Assembly (NCBI RefSeq): GCF_937129435.1
Contig: NZ_CAKZNF010000026.1
Span: 1 to 43,413 of the forward strand
Length of the DNA stretch: 43,413 nucleotides
Direction: 5' to 3'
From: an uncultured Parasphingopyxis sp.
Lineage (GTDB): Bacteria > Pseudomonadota > Alphaproteobacteria > Sphingomonadales > Sphingomonadaceae
Positions 9,437-16,279 of this stretch are shown here, piece after piece (the stretch's first letter is position 1; each line of letters opens with the position of its first letter). A program made the position numbers and the translations under genes. The notes beneath the pieces are model-generated. The model made no database searches. It had not been told where the DNA came from and saw nothing but the letters and a program-made list of their open reading frames with translations.

Positions 9437-10059
9437 CCGAAACTACCGATACCGCCGACAAGGGCGAGCTTTCCGCCGGGATGCGGATGGCGCTCGATTT
9501 CGGGCCGGTCATCATTTTCTTCATCGTCAATTTCATGGCACCGGAAAAAGGCGGCATCTTCTACGCGACCGGTGCCTTCATGGTGGCAATGGCCATCGCC
9601 ATGGGCATCAGCTGGTCGAAATCGGGCAAGATTTCGCCGATGCTGATGTTCTCGGGCATCATGGTCCTGATCTTCGGTGGCGTGACGCTGATCCTGCACA
9701 ACGAGACGTTCATCAAGATCAAGCCGACCATCTACTACGTCTTTATCGCGAGCATCCTCGTCTTCGGGCTGTGGACCAGGCGCCCGACCCTGAAAGTGCT
9801 GCTCGGCACCGCCTATCCCGGGTTGACCGACAAGGGGTGGGACCTGCTCTCCCGCAACTGGGCGCTCTTCTTCCTGTTCATGGCCGTGCTCAACGAGGTA
9901 GTCTGGCGCAATTCGAGCACCGATTTCTGGGTCGGGTTCAAGCTGTGGGGCGCGATCCCGCTGACGCTCGTCTTCGCCTTCGCCAACGTGCCGATGCTTT
10001 TGAAGCACGGGCTGTCGGTGGAAAAGAAAGACGATCCCCCGCTCCCCGAAACCGAATAG
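9433..10059 (+). CDS. yciB: Inner membrane septation protein A / YciB family
   Basis: This 208-aa protein has five or so hydrophobic segments, with the family features MALDFGPVIIFFIVNF near the N-terminus, KPTIYYVFIASILVFGL in the middle, and AVLNEVVWR followed by WVGFKLWGAIPLTLVF. The family (also called IspZ or IspA) is linked to cell envelope integrity and septation in enterobacteria. The exact reaction, if any, is unknown. The start at 9433 overlaps the ftsY stop (ATGA) and makes it the last gene of the dapF operon. A long perfect hairpin follows the stop. Confidence 0.9.
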   Translation: MTETTDTADKGELSAGMRMALDFGPVIIFFIVNFMAPEKGGIFYATGAFMVAMAIAMGISWSKSGKISPMLMFSGIMVLIFGGVTLILHNETFIKIKPTIYYVFIASILVFGLWTRRPTLKVLLGTAYPGLTDKGWDLLSRNWALFFLFMAVLNEVVWRNSSTDFWVGFKLWGAIPLTLVFAFANVPMLLKHGLSVEKKDDPPLPETE

Positions 10060-10060
10060 C

Positions 10061-10099
10061 AAAAGGGTCGCCGGTTCCATCGAACCGGCGACCCTTGTC
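10061..10099. terminator. Bidirectional terminator between yciB and sodB
   Basis: A 15-bp perfect stem (AAGGGTCGCCGGTTC / GAACCGGCGACCCTT) with a CATC loop lies at 10063-10096 between two convergent genes. On the minus strand it is followed by TTTTGC, on the plus strand by TTGT. It probably serves both. Confidence 0.85.
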
Positions 10100-10122
10100 G
10101 CCATTGCACATGGTTTGAGGAA

Positions 10123-10746
10123 TTAGCCGTCCTGGTCGGCGCGGCTGACGCCTTCGCCGTCGAGGTTCTTGGCTACGAACTCCCAGTTGATCGCCTTGTC
10201 GAGCAGCGCGTCGACATAGTCGGGGCGCGCATTCTGATAATCGAGATAATAGGCGTGCTCCCACACATCGAGCGTGAGCAGCGGCTGCATCCCGTCATAG
10301 ACGACCGGCGTATCGGCATCGTGCAGCGAGGTGATCTCGAGATTGTCGCCATTCTTGATCAGCCAGGCCCAGCCGCTGGCGAAATGGCCGGTGGCTTCCG
10401 CCTTGAACTTCTCCAGCATCTCGTCCTTCGAACCGAAGCTGTCCTCGATCATTGCGGCGAGTTTTCCCTGCGGGATCTGCGGCTCGGGGCTCAGGCACTG
10501 CCAGTAGAAGCTGTGGTTCCAGACCTGCGCCGAGTTGTTGAACAGCCCCTGGTTCCCCTGGCTCTTGGCAGACGCGATCACTTCGGAGAGCTTGGCGCCG
10601 GCGAGATCGGTCCCCTCGACCGCGTCATTGGTCTTCGTCACATAGGCGTTGTGATGCTTGCCATGATGGTAGTCGAAGGTTTCCGCCGAAATGGTCTCGC
10701 CAAAGGCGTCCTTGGAATAGGGAAGATCGGGAAGCGAAAAAGCCAT
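10123..10746 (-). CDS. sodB: Superoxide dismutase, Fe type
   Basis: SodB dismutates superoxide in the cytoplasm. The 207-aa protein begins MAFSLPDLPYSKDAF and has the four metal ligands in FDYHHGKHHNAYV (first His), QVWNHSFYW (second His) and DVWEHAYYLDYQ (Asp and His). The sequence AQVWNHSFYWQCLSP is typical of iron-type enzymes. Metal preference cannot be settled from sequence alone. It is monocistronic, converging on yciB through a shared terminator. Confidence 0.96.
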   Translation of the reverse strand: MAFSLPDLPYSKDAFGETISAETFDYHHGKHHNAYVTKTNDAVEGTDLAGAKLSEVIASAKSQGNQGLFNNSAQVWNHSFYWQCLSPEPQIPQGKLAAMIEDSFGSKDEMLEKFKAEATGHFASGWAWLIKNGDNLEITSLHDADTPVVYDGMQPLLTLDVWEHAYYLDYQNARPDYVDALLDKAINWEFVAKNLDGEGVSRADQDG

Positions 10747-10849
10747 GTGAGACTCTCCTGTCAGTCCGGTGTTTCAGTCATCTAAACGCGTAACGCATAA
10801 CAGCATGCGCGTATCCGGGCAGGCGAGGCTGTTGTCAAAAAAAACCGCG

Positions 10850-10877
10850 AAAAAATAGGCACTGCCGCCGCCGGCAG
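10850..10877 (-). terminator. Terminator after the TPR gene pair
   Basis: On the minus strand CTGCCG-GCGG-CGGCAG is followed by TGCCTATTTTTT, 44 nt beyond the stop of the TPR gene. A second T-tract (eight T) follows. Confidence 0.7.
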
Positions 10878-10920
10878 GGGCAGGTCGGCGACGACAGGAT
10901 TGGCAGGTCCGCCGAAGCGG

Positions 10921-11490
10921 CTAGTTGGCCGGTTCGACGATGAACCTCGCCAGATCGCGTTCGGGCACATCCCAGCCCGGATCGGCTTCGGTGGCGCGCC
11001 GGATATCGTAATAGGCCTGCGTCAGATCGCCATCGAGTTCATGCGCCAGCCCGCGGCCATAATAGGCGAGCGCCGGTTTGCGCGTACCCATATCGAGCGC
11101 CATCGTGAACAGCGGAACGGCGCGGCTGCCGGATTCGTCACGGCGGAGAAGTGCGATCGCCTTGTTCAGATAGGCCTCGGGTTCATCCGCATCGAGTTCG
11201 ATCGCCCGGTCGAAATTCACGAGCGCTGCATCATATTGGCCCTGGTAGAAATACAGGATGCCGAGATTGACGTGGGTCGCCGTGCGCTCGCGTTCGGTGA
11301 TCGGGTCTTCCCGTAACACCGTCTGGCAGAGCTGCACATTCCGGTTCGTCGCATTCGCATTTTCCGCCGCGTGGTAGCAGGCACTGGCGCGGCTGTTGCC
11401 GAGCACGATGACGCTGGCATTGGCGGCCGTTCCGACGACGCCGAAACTTGCGGCGGCAATGGCCAGTGAAGCCATGGCTTTCTTGATCAT
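10921..11490 (-). CDS. Secreted TPR-repeat protein A
   Basis: The function is unknown. The 189-aa protein has a signal peptide (MIKKAMASLAIAAASFGVVG, cleavage after TAANA), a Cys-rich start of the mature part (SACYHAAENAN, QLCQTVL) and two or three TPR-like helical repeats (THVNLGILYFYQGQYDAALV, LDADEPEAYLNKAIALL, LAYYGRGLAHELDGDLTQAY). It should be periplasmic. It is a clear paralogue of the gene just upstream on the same strand, with the two sharing order and wording of all repeats. The promoter is probably in the 120-nt gap between them. TPR proteins generally mediate protein contacts. No partner is evident, though the psp locus is adjacent. Confidence 0.85.
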   Translation of the reverse strand: MIKKAMASLAIAAASFGVVGTAANASVIVLGNSRASACYHAAENANATNRNVQLCQTVLREDPITERERTATHVNLGILYFYQGQYDAALVNFDRAIELDADEPEAYLNKAIALLRRDESGSRAVPLFTMALDMGTRKPALAYYGRGLAHELDGDLTQAYYDIRRATEADPGWDVPERDLARFIVEPAN

Positions 11491-11610
11491 GATCCCTCTC
11501 CTCTCGCTATCCCCGCCTATAGCATATCGGGCAACAAAATTGCGATTTTCGGGCGAATTTCGTTCGTTTTTTCCACCAATGGCCGCGAAACGCGCACGAA
11601 CGACAGGTCG

Positions 11611-12168
11611 CTACTCCTCGCGAACGACGAATCGCGTGAGATCCTGCGCCGGCGCCTCCCATTGCGGCGCAAGTTCGCTGGCCCGGCGGATATCGTTATA
11701 GGCCGACACGATGTCGCCGTTCAGTTCATGGGCAACGCCCCGCCCATAATGGGCCACGGCCGGCTCTTCGGTGCCCAATCGGATGGCGGCATCGAACAGG
11801 GGAATCAGGCCCTCGCCCGATTGATTGCGGCGGAGAAGCGCCAAAGCCTTGTTGAGATAGGCGTCGGGCTCTTCGGCATCGATCGTAAGCGCACGTTCGT
11901 AATCGGCGAGGCCGTTCTCGAAATCTCCCGACCGCACATAGAGGATGCCGCGATTGACAAGCGTCGCGACCCTGTCACGGGCCGAAAGGGTGCGATCGGC
12001 GATCGCCTCGGCGCAATTGCGAATCTCTCCGGCACCGCTACGCCCGTCGCGGGCCGCTTCATAGCAGCCACGGGCGTTGCTGTTGCCGTAGACGGTAACG
12101 GCAGCCTGGACCGGCAAGGTCGCAACGATGGCCAGCGCCGCGGCGGCAATTGTCGAAAAGCACTTCAT
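11611..12168 (-). CDS. Secreted TPR-repeat protein B (paralogue of A)
   Basis: The 185-aa protein has a signal peptide (MKCFSTIAAAALAIVATLPV, cleavage after QA), a mature start GNSNARGCYEAARDG parallel to GNSRASACYHAAENA in its neighbour, and the same TPR blocks: TLVNRGILYVRSGDFENGL, IDAEEPDAYLNKALALLRR and AHYGRGVAHELNGDIVSAY. The ATG at 12168 is preferred over one 24 nt upstream because GAGGAGC precedes it and the signal peptide starts cleanly. The pair is a tandem duplication that has diverged considerably. It lies just downstream of pspF but with a 53-nt gap. Confidence 0.85.
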   Translation of the reverse strand: MKCFSTIAAAALAIVATLPVQAAVTVYGNSNARGCYEAARDGRSGAGEIRNCAEAIADRTLSARDRVATLVNRGILYVRSGDFENGLADYERALTIDAEEPDAYLNKALALLRRNQSGEGLIPLFDAAIRLGTEEPAVAHYGRGVAHELNGDIVSAYNDIRRASELAPQWEAPAQDLTRFVVREE

Positions 12169-12221
12169 CGAACGCTCCTCTTCAACGACCATGTATAACC
12201 GATTTCGGCGCTATCGGCGAA

Positions 12222-13244
12222 TCAGCCGATCAGGTCGTGACGCTTGAGCGCGTGGCGTAGCTGGTCGTAGCTCAAATTCAGGGACTTGGCCGTCAGCCGC
12301 TGGTTGTAGCGCGCTTTTTCCAGCGCCGTTTCGAGAAGCCGACGCTCATAATTTTCGACCGCCGCCTTGAAATCATCGGTCTCCGGCTCCGGCTCTGCGG
12401 CCGCCGGCTCCGCCGCGTTGGCCGGCGCCTCCTGTGCTGCCTTTGGCTTGGTGCTTCTAGGACGCCAGGGCGATTCGAACGGATCGAGCTGGATCAGGTC
12501 GACCGGGCCCCGAGCCGGATCCCAACGATAGACGGCGCGCTCGACTGCGTTGCGCAATTCGCGGACATTGCCCGGCCAGCGATGCGATTCCATCACGGCG
12601 GTCGCCTCTTCGCCGAAACCCGGCCATTCGGGCCAGTCGAGCTCGACGGCCATCCGCCGCCCGAAATAGTCTGCGAGGATCAGGATATCGCCTTCGCGCG
12701 CCCGCAAAGGCGGCAAGGTCACGACTTCGAAGGAGAGCCGGTCGAGCAGGTCGGCGCGAAACGTCCCGCGATCGACAAGCGCGGGCAAATTTTCGTTCGT
12801 CGCGGCGACGATCCGCACATCGACCTTTTGCGGATGGTTCGAGCCGATCCGGGTGACTTCGCCATATTCGACCGCGCGCAGCAGGCGTTCCTGCGCCGCC
12901 GCCGACAATGTCGCCAGCTCGTCGAGAAACAGCGTCCCGCCATCGGACTCCTCGAACGCGCCTGCCCGCGCCTTGGTCGCGCCGGTAAACGCACCGGCCT
13001 CATGGCCGAACAGTTCGGCCTCGATCAACGTTTCCGGCAAGGCGGCGCAGTTGAGCGTGATCAGCGGACCGTCCCAACGCTGGCTGAGCCGGTGCAGGCG
13101 TTCGGCGATCAACTCCTTGCCCGTCCCGCGCTCGCCGATGACAAGCACCGGACGCTCCAAAGGCGCTGCCCGACCCGCCTGTTCGACAGCGTCGAGAAAG
13201 GCGCCCGACTCGCCGATAAATTGGTTTTCGCGTTCCATCGCCAT
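12222..13244 (-). CDS. pspF: PspF, sigma-54 enhancer-binding activator of the psp operon
   Basis: PspF activates sigma-54 RNA polymerase at psp promoters and is held inactive by PspA when the membrane is intact. The 340-aa protein has no N-terminal receiver or sensor domain, as in PspF generally. It goes straight into the AAA+ domain: GERGTGKELIAERLH (Walker A), ELFGHEAGAFTGATK with the sigma-54-contacting GAFTGA loop, GGTLFLDELATL (Walker B), and RWPGNVRELRNAVERAVYRW. After an Ala/Pro/Glu linker a Fis-type helix-turn-helix ends the protein (LTAKSLNLSYDQLRHALKRH). It is divergent from the psp operon with 163 nt between the coding regions, the classic arrangement. Confidence 0.94.
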   Translation of the reverse strand: MAMERENQFIGESGAFLDAVEQAGRAAPLERPVLVIGERGTGKELIAERLHRLSQRWDGPLITLNCAALPETLIEAELFGHEAGAFTGATKARAGAFEESDGGTLFLDELATLSAAAQERLLRAVEYGEVTRIGSNHPQKVDVRIVAATNENLPALVDRGTFRADLLDRLSFEVVTLPPLRAREGDILILADYFGRRMAVELDWPEWPGFGEEATAVMESHRWPGNVRELRNAVERAVYRWDPARGPVDLIQLDPFESPWRPRSTKPKAAQEAPANAAEPAAAEPEPETDDFKAAVENYERRLLETALEKARYNQRLTAKSLNLSYDQLRHALKRHDLIG

Positions 13245-13339
13245 GAGTTAGTGCATTTTCCCAATTGCTGGCAATACGCACCTGAGGGTCAGGGTGTAAA
13301 AATCGCGTTAAGCCGCAGAAAAGCGCCATTTCCAAAAAC

Positions 13340-13355
13340 TGGCACACCCCCTGCA
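13340..13355 (+). promoter_or_regulatory. Sigma-54 (-24/-12) promoter of the psp operon
   Basis: TGGCACACCCCCTGCA keeps the invariant GG and GC with exactly ten bases between them and matches TGGCAC-N5-TTGCA at all but one position. It is 53 nt before the first small gene and downstream of divergent pspF. Transcription would start near 13366. PspF would bind somewhere in 13245-13330. I see the weak palindrome TTGCTGGCAA at 13265-13274 there, but cannot assign it. Confidence 0.85.
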
Positions 13356-13407
13356 TAGTATGGGGCGCAAACGGAAACACACAAAGCCAAGGTTCAGGAG
13401 ACCAACA

Positions 13408-13584
13408 ATGACCAACATCGATTTTCGCAGCCACGCCATCGCCGCCATCGCCGCCCTCGCCGTCAGCACCACCGTGGTGCTCGGCACGGTCGGGCCGGTC
13501 CAGGCAACGGGCACCGATCGCGGAACCGTTACCATGGTAGCCGATAGCGGCACCAACGAAGTCCCGTCCGCGGTTATCGCCTAA
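13408..13584 (+). CDS. Small exported peptide, first gene of the psp operon
   Basis: I do not recognise this 58-aa protein. It has a typical signal peptide (residues about 10-33: IAAIAALAVSTTVVLGTVG, then VQA) and a mature part of only about 25 polar residues (starting TGTDRGTVTMVADSG). The alternative is a single membrane anchor. The ATG at 13408 is chosen because AGGAG precedes it at good spacing. A longer upstream reading would start before the likely transcription start. Placed directly behind the sigma-54 promoter, it should be the most highly induced product. A hairpin separates it from pspA. A periplasmic peptide released on envelope stress is a possibility, not a demonstrated role. 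Confidence 0.7.
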   Translation: MTNIDFRSHAIAAIAALAVSTTVVLGTVGPVQATGTDRGTVTMVADSGTNEVPSAVIA

Positions 13585-13596
13585 CCCGGACAGCCC

Positions 13597-13633
13597 GGCC
13601 GGGGAGTGGGACGCCCCTCCCCCCTCCCCGGCC
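13597..13633 (+). other. Strong hairpin between the psp peptide gene and pspA
   Basis: GGCCGGGGAG pairs with CTCCCCGGCC around a G/C-rich loop that can pair further. No T-tract follows, so it is not a classic terminator. It may stabilise or process the mRNA, or reduce the amount of peptide mRNA passing into pspA. Confidence 0.6.
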
Positions 13634-13668
13634 ACAAGTTTCGCCAGAGGGCATAAGGAGTAACTACA

Positions 13669-14355
13669 ATGGGTATCTTTTCACGAACGCGCGACATCAT
13701 CGCCGCCAACGTCACCGACATGCTCGACAAGGCCGAAGACCCGGCCAAGATGATCCGCATGATCATCCTCGAGATGGAAGAGACGCTGGTCGAAGTCCGC
13801 GCTTCGGCTGCCCGCACCATCGCCGACCAGAAGGAAATGCGTCGCTCGATCGCCAAGCTCGAGGATCTGCAGGACAGCTGGAAGGAAAAGGCCGAACTCG
13901 CGCTTTCCAAGGATCGCGAAGACCTCGCCAAGCAGGCGCTGGTCGAAAAGCAGAAGGCCGCCGACATGGCGGATCGTCTGAAGAGCGAGATCGAAGTGCT
14001 CGACGAAGCGCTGGAAAGCTACGAAGCTGACATTTCCAAGCTGCAGGGCAAGCTGCGCGAAGCGCGCACCCGGCAGAGCAACGTCTCGGCCCGCCTCGAA
14101 AGCGCGGAAAACCGCTACCGGCTGCGCGAACTCCACAATGGCGAGCGTGTCCAGGACGCCTTCACCCGCTTCGAAGTGCTCGAACGCCGCGTCGATGACG
14201 CCGAAGGCCGCGCCGAAGCCGCCGGCATGGGCACGCAGCCCAAGAGCCTGGAAGACGAAATCGCCGAGCTGGAATCGAACGACAAGGTCGAAGCCGAGCT
14301 CGCCGCGATGAAGAAAGCGCAGAGCAAGGGCTCGAGCGCAGCCAAGGAGGCGTAA
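13669..14355 (+). CDS. pspA: PspA, phage shock protein A (PspA/IM30/ESCRT-III family)
   Basis: PspA binds stressed inner membrane, forms oligomers that limit proton leakage, and in unstressed cells inhibits PspF. The 228-aa protein is almost wholly alpha-helical coiled coil. It begins MGIFSRTRDIIAANVTDMLD, an amphipathic membrane-binding helix, followed by KAEDPAKMIRMIILEMEET, the conserved motif of the family. The C-terminus (ELESNDKVEAELAAMKKAQ) matches PspA and not the longer Vipp1, which has an extra C-terminal helix. A GGAG ribosome site precedes the ATG. It is the second gene of the sigma-54 operon. Confidence 0.96.
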   Translation: MGIFSRTRDIIAANVTDMLDKAEDPAKMIRMIILEMEETLVEVRASAARTIADQKEMRRSIAKLEDLQDSWKEKAELALSKDREDLAKQALVEKQKAADMADRLKSEIEVLDEALESYEADISKLQGKLREARTRQSNVSARLESAENRYRLRELHNGERVQDAFTRFEVLERRVDDAEGRAEAAGMGTQPKSLEDEIAELESNDKVEAELAAMKKAQSKGSSAAKEA

Positions 14356-14358
14356 CCC

Positions 14359-14643
14359 ATGGAAGACATTCTCGTCCCCATCGGCGTCGTCGGGATGCTC
14401 TTCATCGGGCTCCCCTGGATCATCTTCCACTATGTCACGCAGTGGAAGAAGGCCGGCACGATCACCCAGGAAGACGAAAATCTTCTCGACGAGCTCTACG
14501 AACTGGCTCGCCGGCTGGATGACCGGATGCATTCGATCGAACGCATCATCGCCGCCGACAATCCCGACTGGAGCGGCCCGCCGCAACTGCCCGAGGAACG
14601 CGCCATCGAAAGCGAACACCAGGGCAATGTCCGCCGCCTCTAA
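14359..14643 (+). CDS. pspB: PspB, phage shock protein B
   Basis: PspB is a small inner-membrane protein that works with PspC to sense stress and release PspF from PspA. The 94-aa protein has one N-terminal membrane segment (about residues 5-25, PIGVVGMLFIGLPWIIFHYV) and a cytoplasmic helix ending in RLDDRMHSIERIIAADNPDW, the PspB signature (E. coli ends similarly with ERIQALESILDAEHPNW). It is about 20 residues longer than the enterobacterial protein, with a polar tail. It starts three bases after pspA. Confidence 0.92.
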   Translation: MEDILVPIGVVGMLFIGLPWIIFHYVTQWKKAGTITQEDENLLDELYELARRLDDRMHSIERIIAADNPDWSGPPQLPEERAIESEHQGNVRRL

Positions 14644-14674
14644 AGAACACTATCTCTCAACAGGAGACACCGAG

Positions 14675-15052
14675 ATGCAAAACCGCCGCACCAAATTCTA
14701 CCTCGATAAGCAGAACGCCAAATGGCTCGGCGTGTGCAGTGGGGTTGCCGACTATACCGGGATCGACGTCCTCTGGGTGCGCGTCCTGACCGTCCTCACC
14801 ACGCTCTTCTTCTTCCAGCCGCTGTTCGTCGTCTACTTCGTCGTCGGCTGGCTGGCCCCGAAAAAGCCGCTGGGCCTTTACGGCAACGAGGAAGAAGCCA
14901 AGTTCTGGCAGGGCACGCGAGCCAATCCGCATCGCACCGTCAACGGCCTGCGCTCGCGCTTCCGCGATATCGACCGGCGGCTCGCCGATGTCGAGATCAT
15001 GGTGACGAGCCGCAACAATCGCCTCGCTCAGGAAATCGACGCACTTCGCTAA
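14675..15052 (+). CDS. pspC: PspC, phage shock protein C
   Basis: PspC is the membrane partner of PspB. The 125-aa protein has the PspC domain: KFYLDKQNAKWLGVCSGVAD with the conserved GVCxGxAxY pattern, DVLWVRVLTVLTTLFF and a hydrophobic hairpin ending in YFVVGWLAPKKP. The cytoplasmic C-terminal helix reads RLADVEIMVTSRNNRL and AQEIDALR. It lines up with the last 20-25 residues of the following small proteins. The ATG at 14675 has AGGAG upstream. An in-frame earlier start would begin inside pspB. Confidence 0.92.
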   Translation: MQNRRTKFYLDKQNAKWLGVCSGVADYTGIDVLWVRVLTVLTTLFFFQPLFVVYFVVGWLAPKKPLGLYGNEEEAKFWQGTRANPHRTVNGLRSRFRDIDRRLADVEIMVTSRNNRLAQEIDALR

Positions 15053-15099
15053 ACGCCCGGCCAGGGTTCAGGAAACACAGGTTCAGGAAGGAAATTGCA

Positions 15100-15399
15100 A
15101 TGAGTTGGGGAGGCCCCAGTTTCGTCATCGCGATCATCGCACTCAGCATGGGCGCATGGGTGATCACGACATGGATACGCGCCAAGCACGGATATGATCT
15201 CGAAGACGAATGGGGCGGCAAAACTTCTCGCCGCGATCCGGACGCCGATCGGAAGATCGAACTGCTGGCAAACGAAAATGGCGACCTGAAGGACAAGATG
15301 ATGCGGCTCGAAGAGCGGATCTCCGTCCTGGAACGCATCGCCACGGACAAGGGCGCGCGGCTGGCCGACGAGATCGAAGCGCTGCGCAACGAAGGATAG
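15100..15399 (+). CDS. Psp-operon small membrane/coiled-coil protein 1
   Basis: The protein is 99 aa and of unknown function. One membrane segment (about residues 7-27, SFVIAIIALSMGAWVITTWI) is followed by RAKHGYDLEDEWG, then a cytoplasmic coiled coil from about residue 52 to the end containing RLEERISVLERIATD and ADEIEALR. The layout is like PspB (membrane helix plus helix). The tail resembles the PspC tail (MERYVTSDxxxL in E. coli). The ATG at 15100 follows AAGGAA at good spacing. It shares GxWVxTTWxRxKxGY with protein 2. It is part of the PspF-controlled operon by position. Best guess: an additional PspB/PspC-like stress subunit. Confidence 0.85.
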   Translation: MSWGGPSFVIAIIALSMGAWVITTWIRAKHGYDLEDEWGGKTSRRDPDADRKIELLANENGDLKDKMMRLEERISVLERIATDKGARLADEIEALRNEG

Positions 15400-15411
15400 G
15401 GGAACAGGGAT

Positions 15412-15723
15412 ATGGAAAATTTTGCAGAAGTCGCACCGGTCGCCGCCATCATCGCCGTGGTTTGTATCGGCGGATGGGTGCTTACCACCTGGATGCGGAT
15501 CAAGAACGGCTACCCTCTCGACGGCAGCTGGGGCCAGGCGGTCTATCCGAAGTCCGATCAGGAAACGACCGAACGGGTCAAGCTGATCAGCCAGGAAAAT
15601 GCGCAGCTGCGTGCCGAACTCGGGTCCGTGAAGGACAGGCTCGCCACGCTGGAGCGGATCATCACCGATGGCGGCTATGTGCTCGACCAAGAGATCGAAA
15701 GCCTGCGCGACCGCGCGAACTAG
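15412..15723 (+). CDS. Psp-operon small membrane/coiled-coil protein 2
   Basis: The 103-aa protein is the closest relative of small protein 1. It has a membrane segment about residues 8-28 (PVAAIIAVVCIGGWVLTTWM), a linker starting RIKNGYPLDGSWG, and a coiled coil with SVKDRLATLERIITD and DQEIESLRDR. It starts 12 nt after the previous stop. The linker region (QAVYPKSDQETTERVKL) differs from protein 1, suggesting divergence of the part between membrane and coiled coil while both ends are conserved. No enzyme motif is visible. Confidence 0.85.
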   Translation: MENFAEVAPVAAIIAVVCIGGWVLTTWMRIKNGYPLDGSWGQAVYPKSDQETTERVKLISQENAQLRAELGSVKDRLATLERIITDGGYVLDQEIESLRDRAN

Positions 15724-15732
15724 GAGGCCGAC

Positions 15733-15975
15733 ATGGAAACGATTGGGATTTTGCTGCTGACCGTTGTCTTCCCGATATGTGCGGTCACCGCGTGGGTGCT
15801 CGGGCCCAAATGGCTGGAGACAAGAGCCGACCGGACTGCCGAGAAAGCAGCGCAATATGCGGCCAAGACCGAAAGGCTCGAACAACGGGTCGCGGTTCTT
15901 GAGCGGATCGTCACGGACCGGTCGGCCGCGCTCGGGGATGAAATCGAAAAACTGCGGGACGAACCGCTCAACTAA
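15733..15975 (+). CDS. Psp-operon small membrane/coiled-coil protein 3
   Basis: The 80-aa protein has a membrane segment about residues 2-24 (ETIGILLLTVVFPICAVTAW), then a basic stretch and an Ala-rich helix leading into RLEQRVAVLERIVTD and GDEIEKLRDE. It is the shortest of the set with a complete tail motif. AGGAGG precedes the ATG. The linker lacks the GY motif of proteins 1 and 2, so only the coiled coil links it clearly to the family. Confidence 0.83.
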   Translation: METIGILLLTVVFPICAVTAWVLGPKWLETRADRTAEKAAQYAAKTERLEQRVAVLERIVTDRSAALGDEIEKLRDEPLN

Positions 15976-16007
15976 CGAAAATCAGGGAAAGGTTCAGGGA
16001 AAGCCAA

Positions 16008-16268
16008 ATGATAGACAATCCATTCGCCATGGTCGTCGCCATCGTGCTGATCGTTTCGATCGCCGGTGTGATGCGGGCAAAGTACAAGGCCGGTCTGGGC
16101 GAGGACGAGAACGGTAACACCGTCCGCCTCACGGATCCGGATGCCGACAAGCTCCGCGACGAAGTGCGCACGCTGAAGGAACGGATCGCCGTCCTCGAAC
16201 GCATCGCCACCGACCGCTCCAATCGTCTCGAAGACGAGATCGAAGCGCTTCGCGACGAGACCAGATAA
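16008..16268 (+). CDS. Psp-operon small membrane/coiled-coil protein 4
   Basis: The 86-aa protein has a membrane segment about residues 5-23 (PFAMVVAIVLIVSIAGVM), a linker starting RAKYKAGLGEDENG and a coiled coil with TLKERIAVLERIATD and EDEIEALRDE. The tail is nearly identical to that of protein 1 (15100-15399), although the membrane segments differ. It starts 32 nt after protein 3 behind a GGTTCAGGG leader. Confidence 0.84.
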   Translation: MIDNPFAMVVAIVLIVSIAGVMRAKYKAGLGEDENGNTVRLTDPDADKLRDEVRTLKERIAVLERIATDRSNRLEDEIEALRDETR

Positions 16269-16279
16269 GGGAGGATTTC

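Noticed and set aside
13265..13274. TTGCTGGCAA as PspF binding site
   Set aside because: The palindrome has only four-base arms and I have no matrix to score it. Left as an uncertain note at the promoter.
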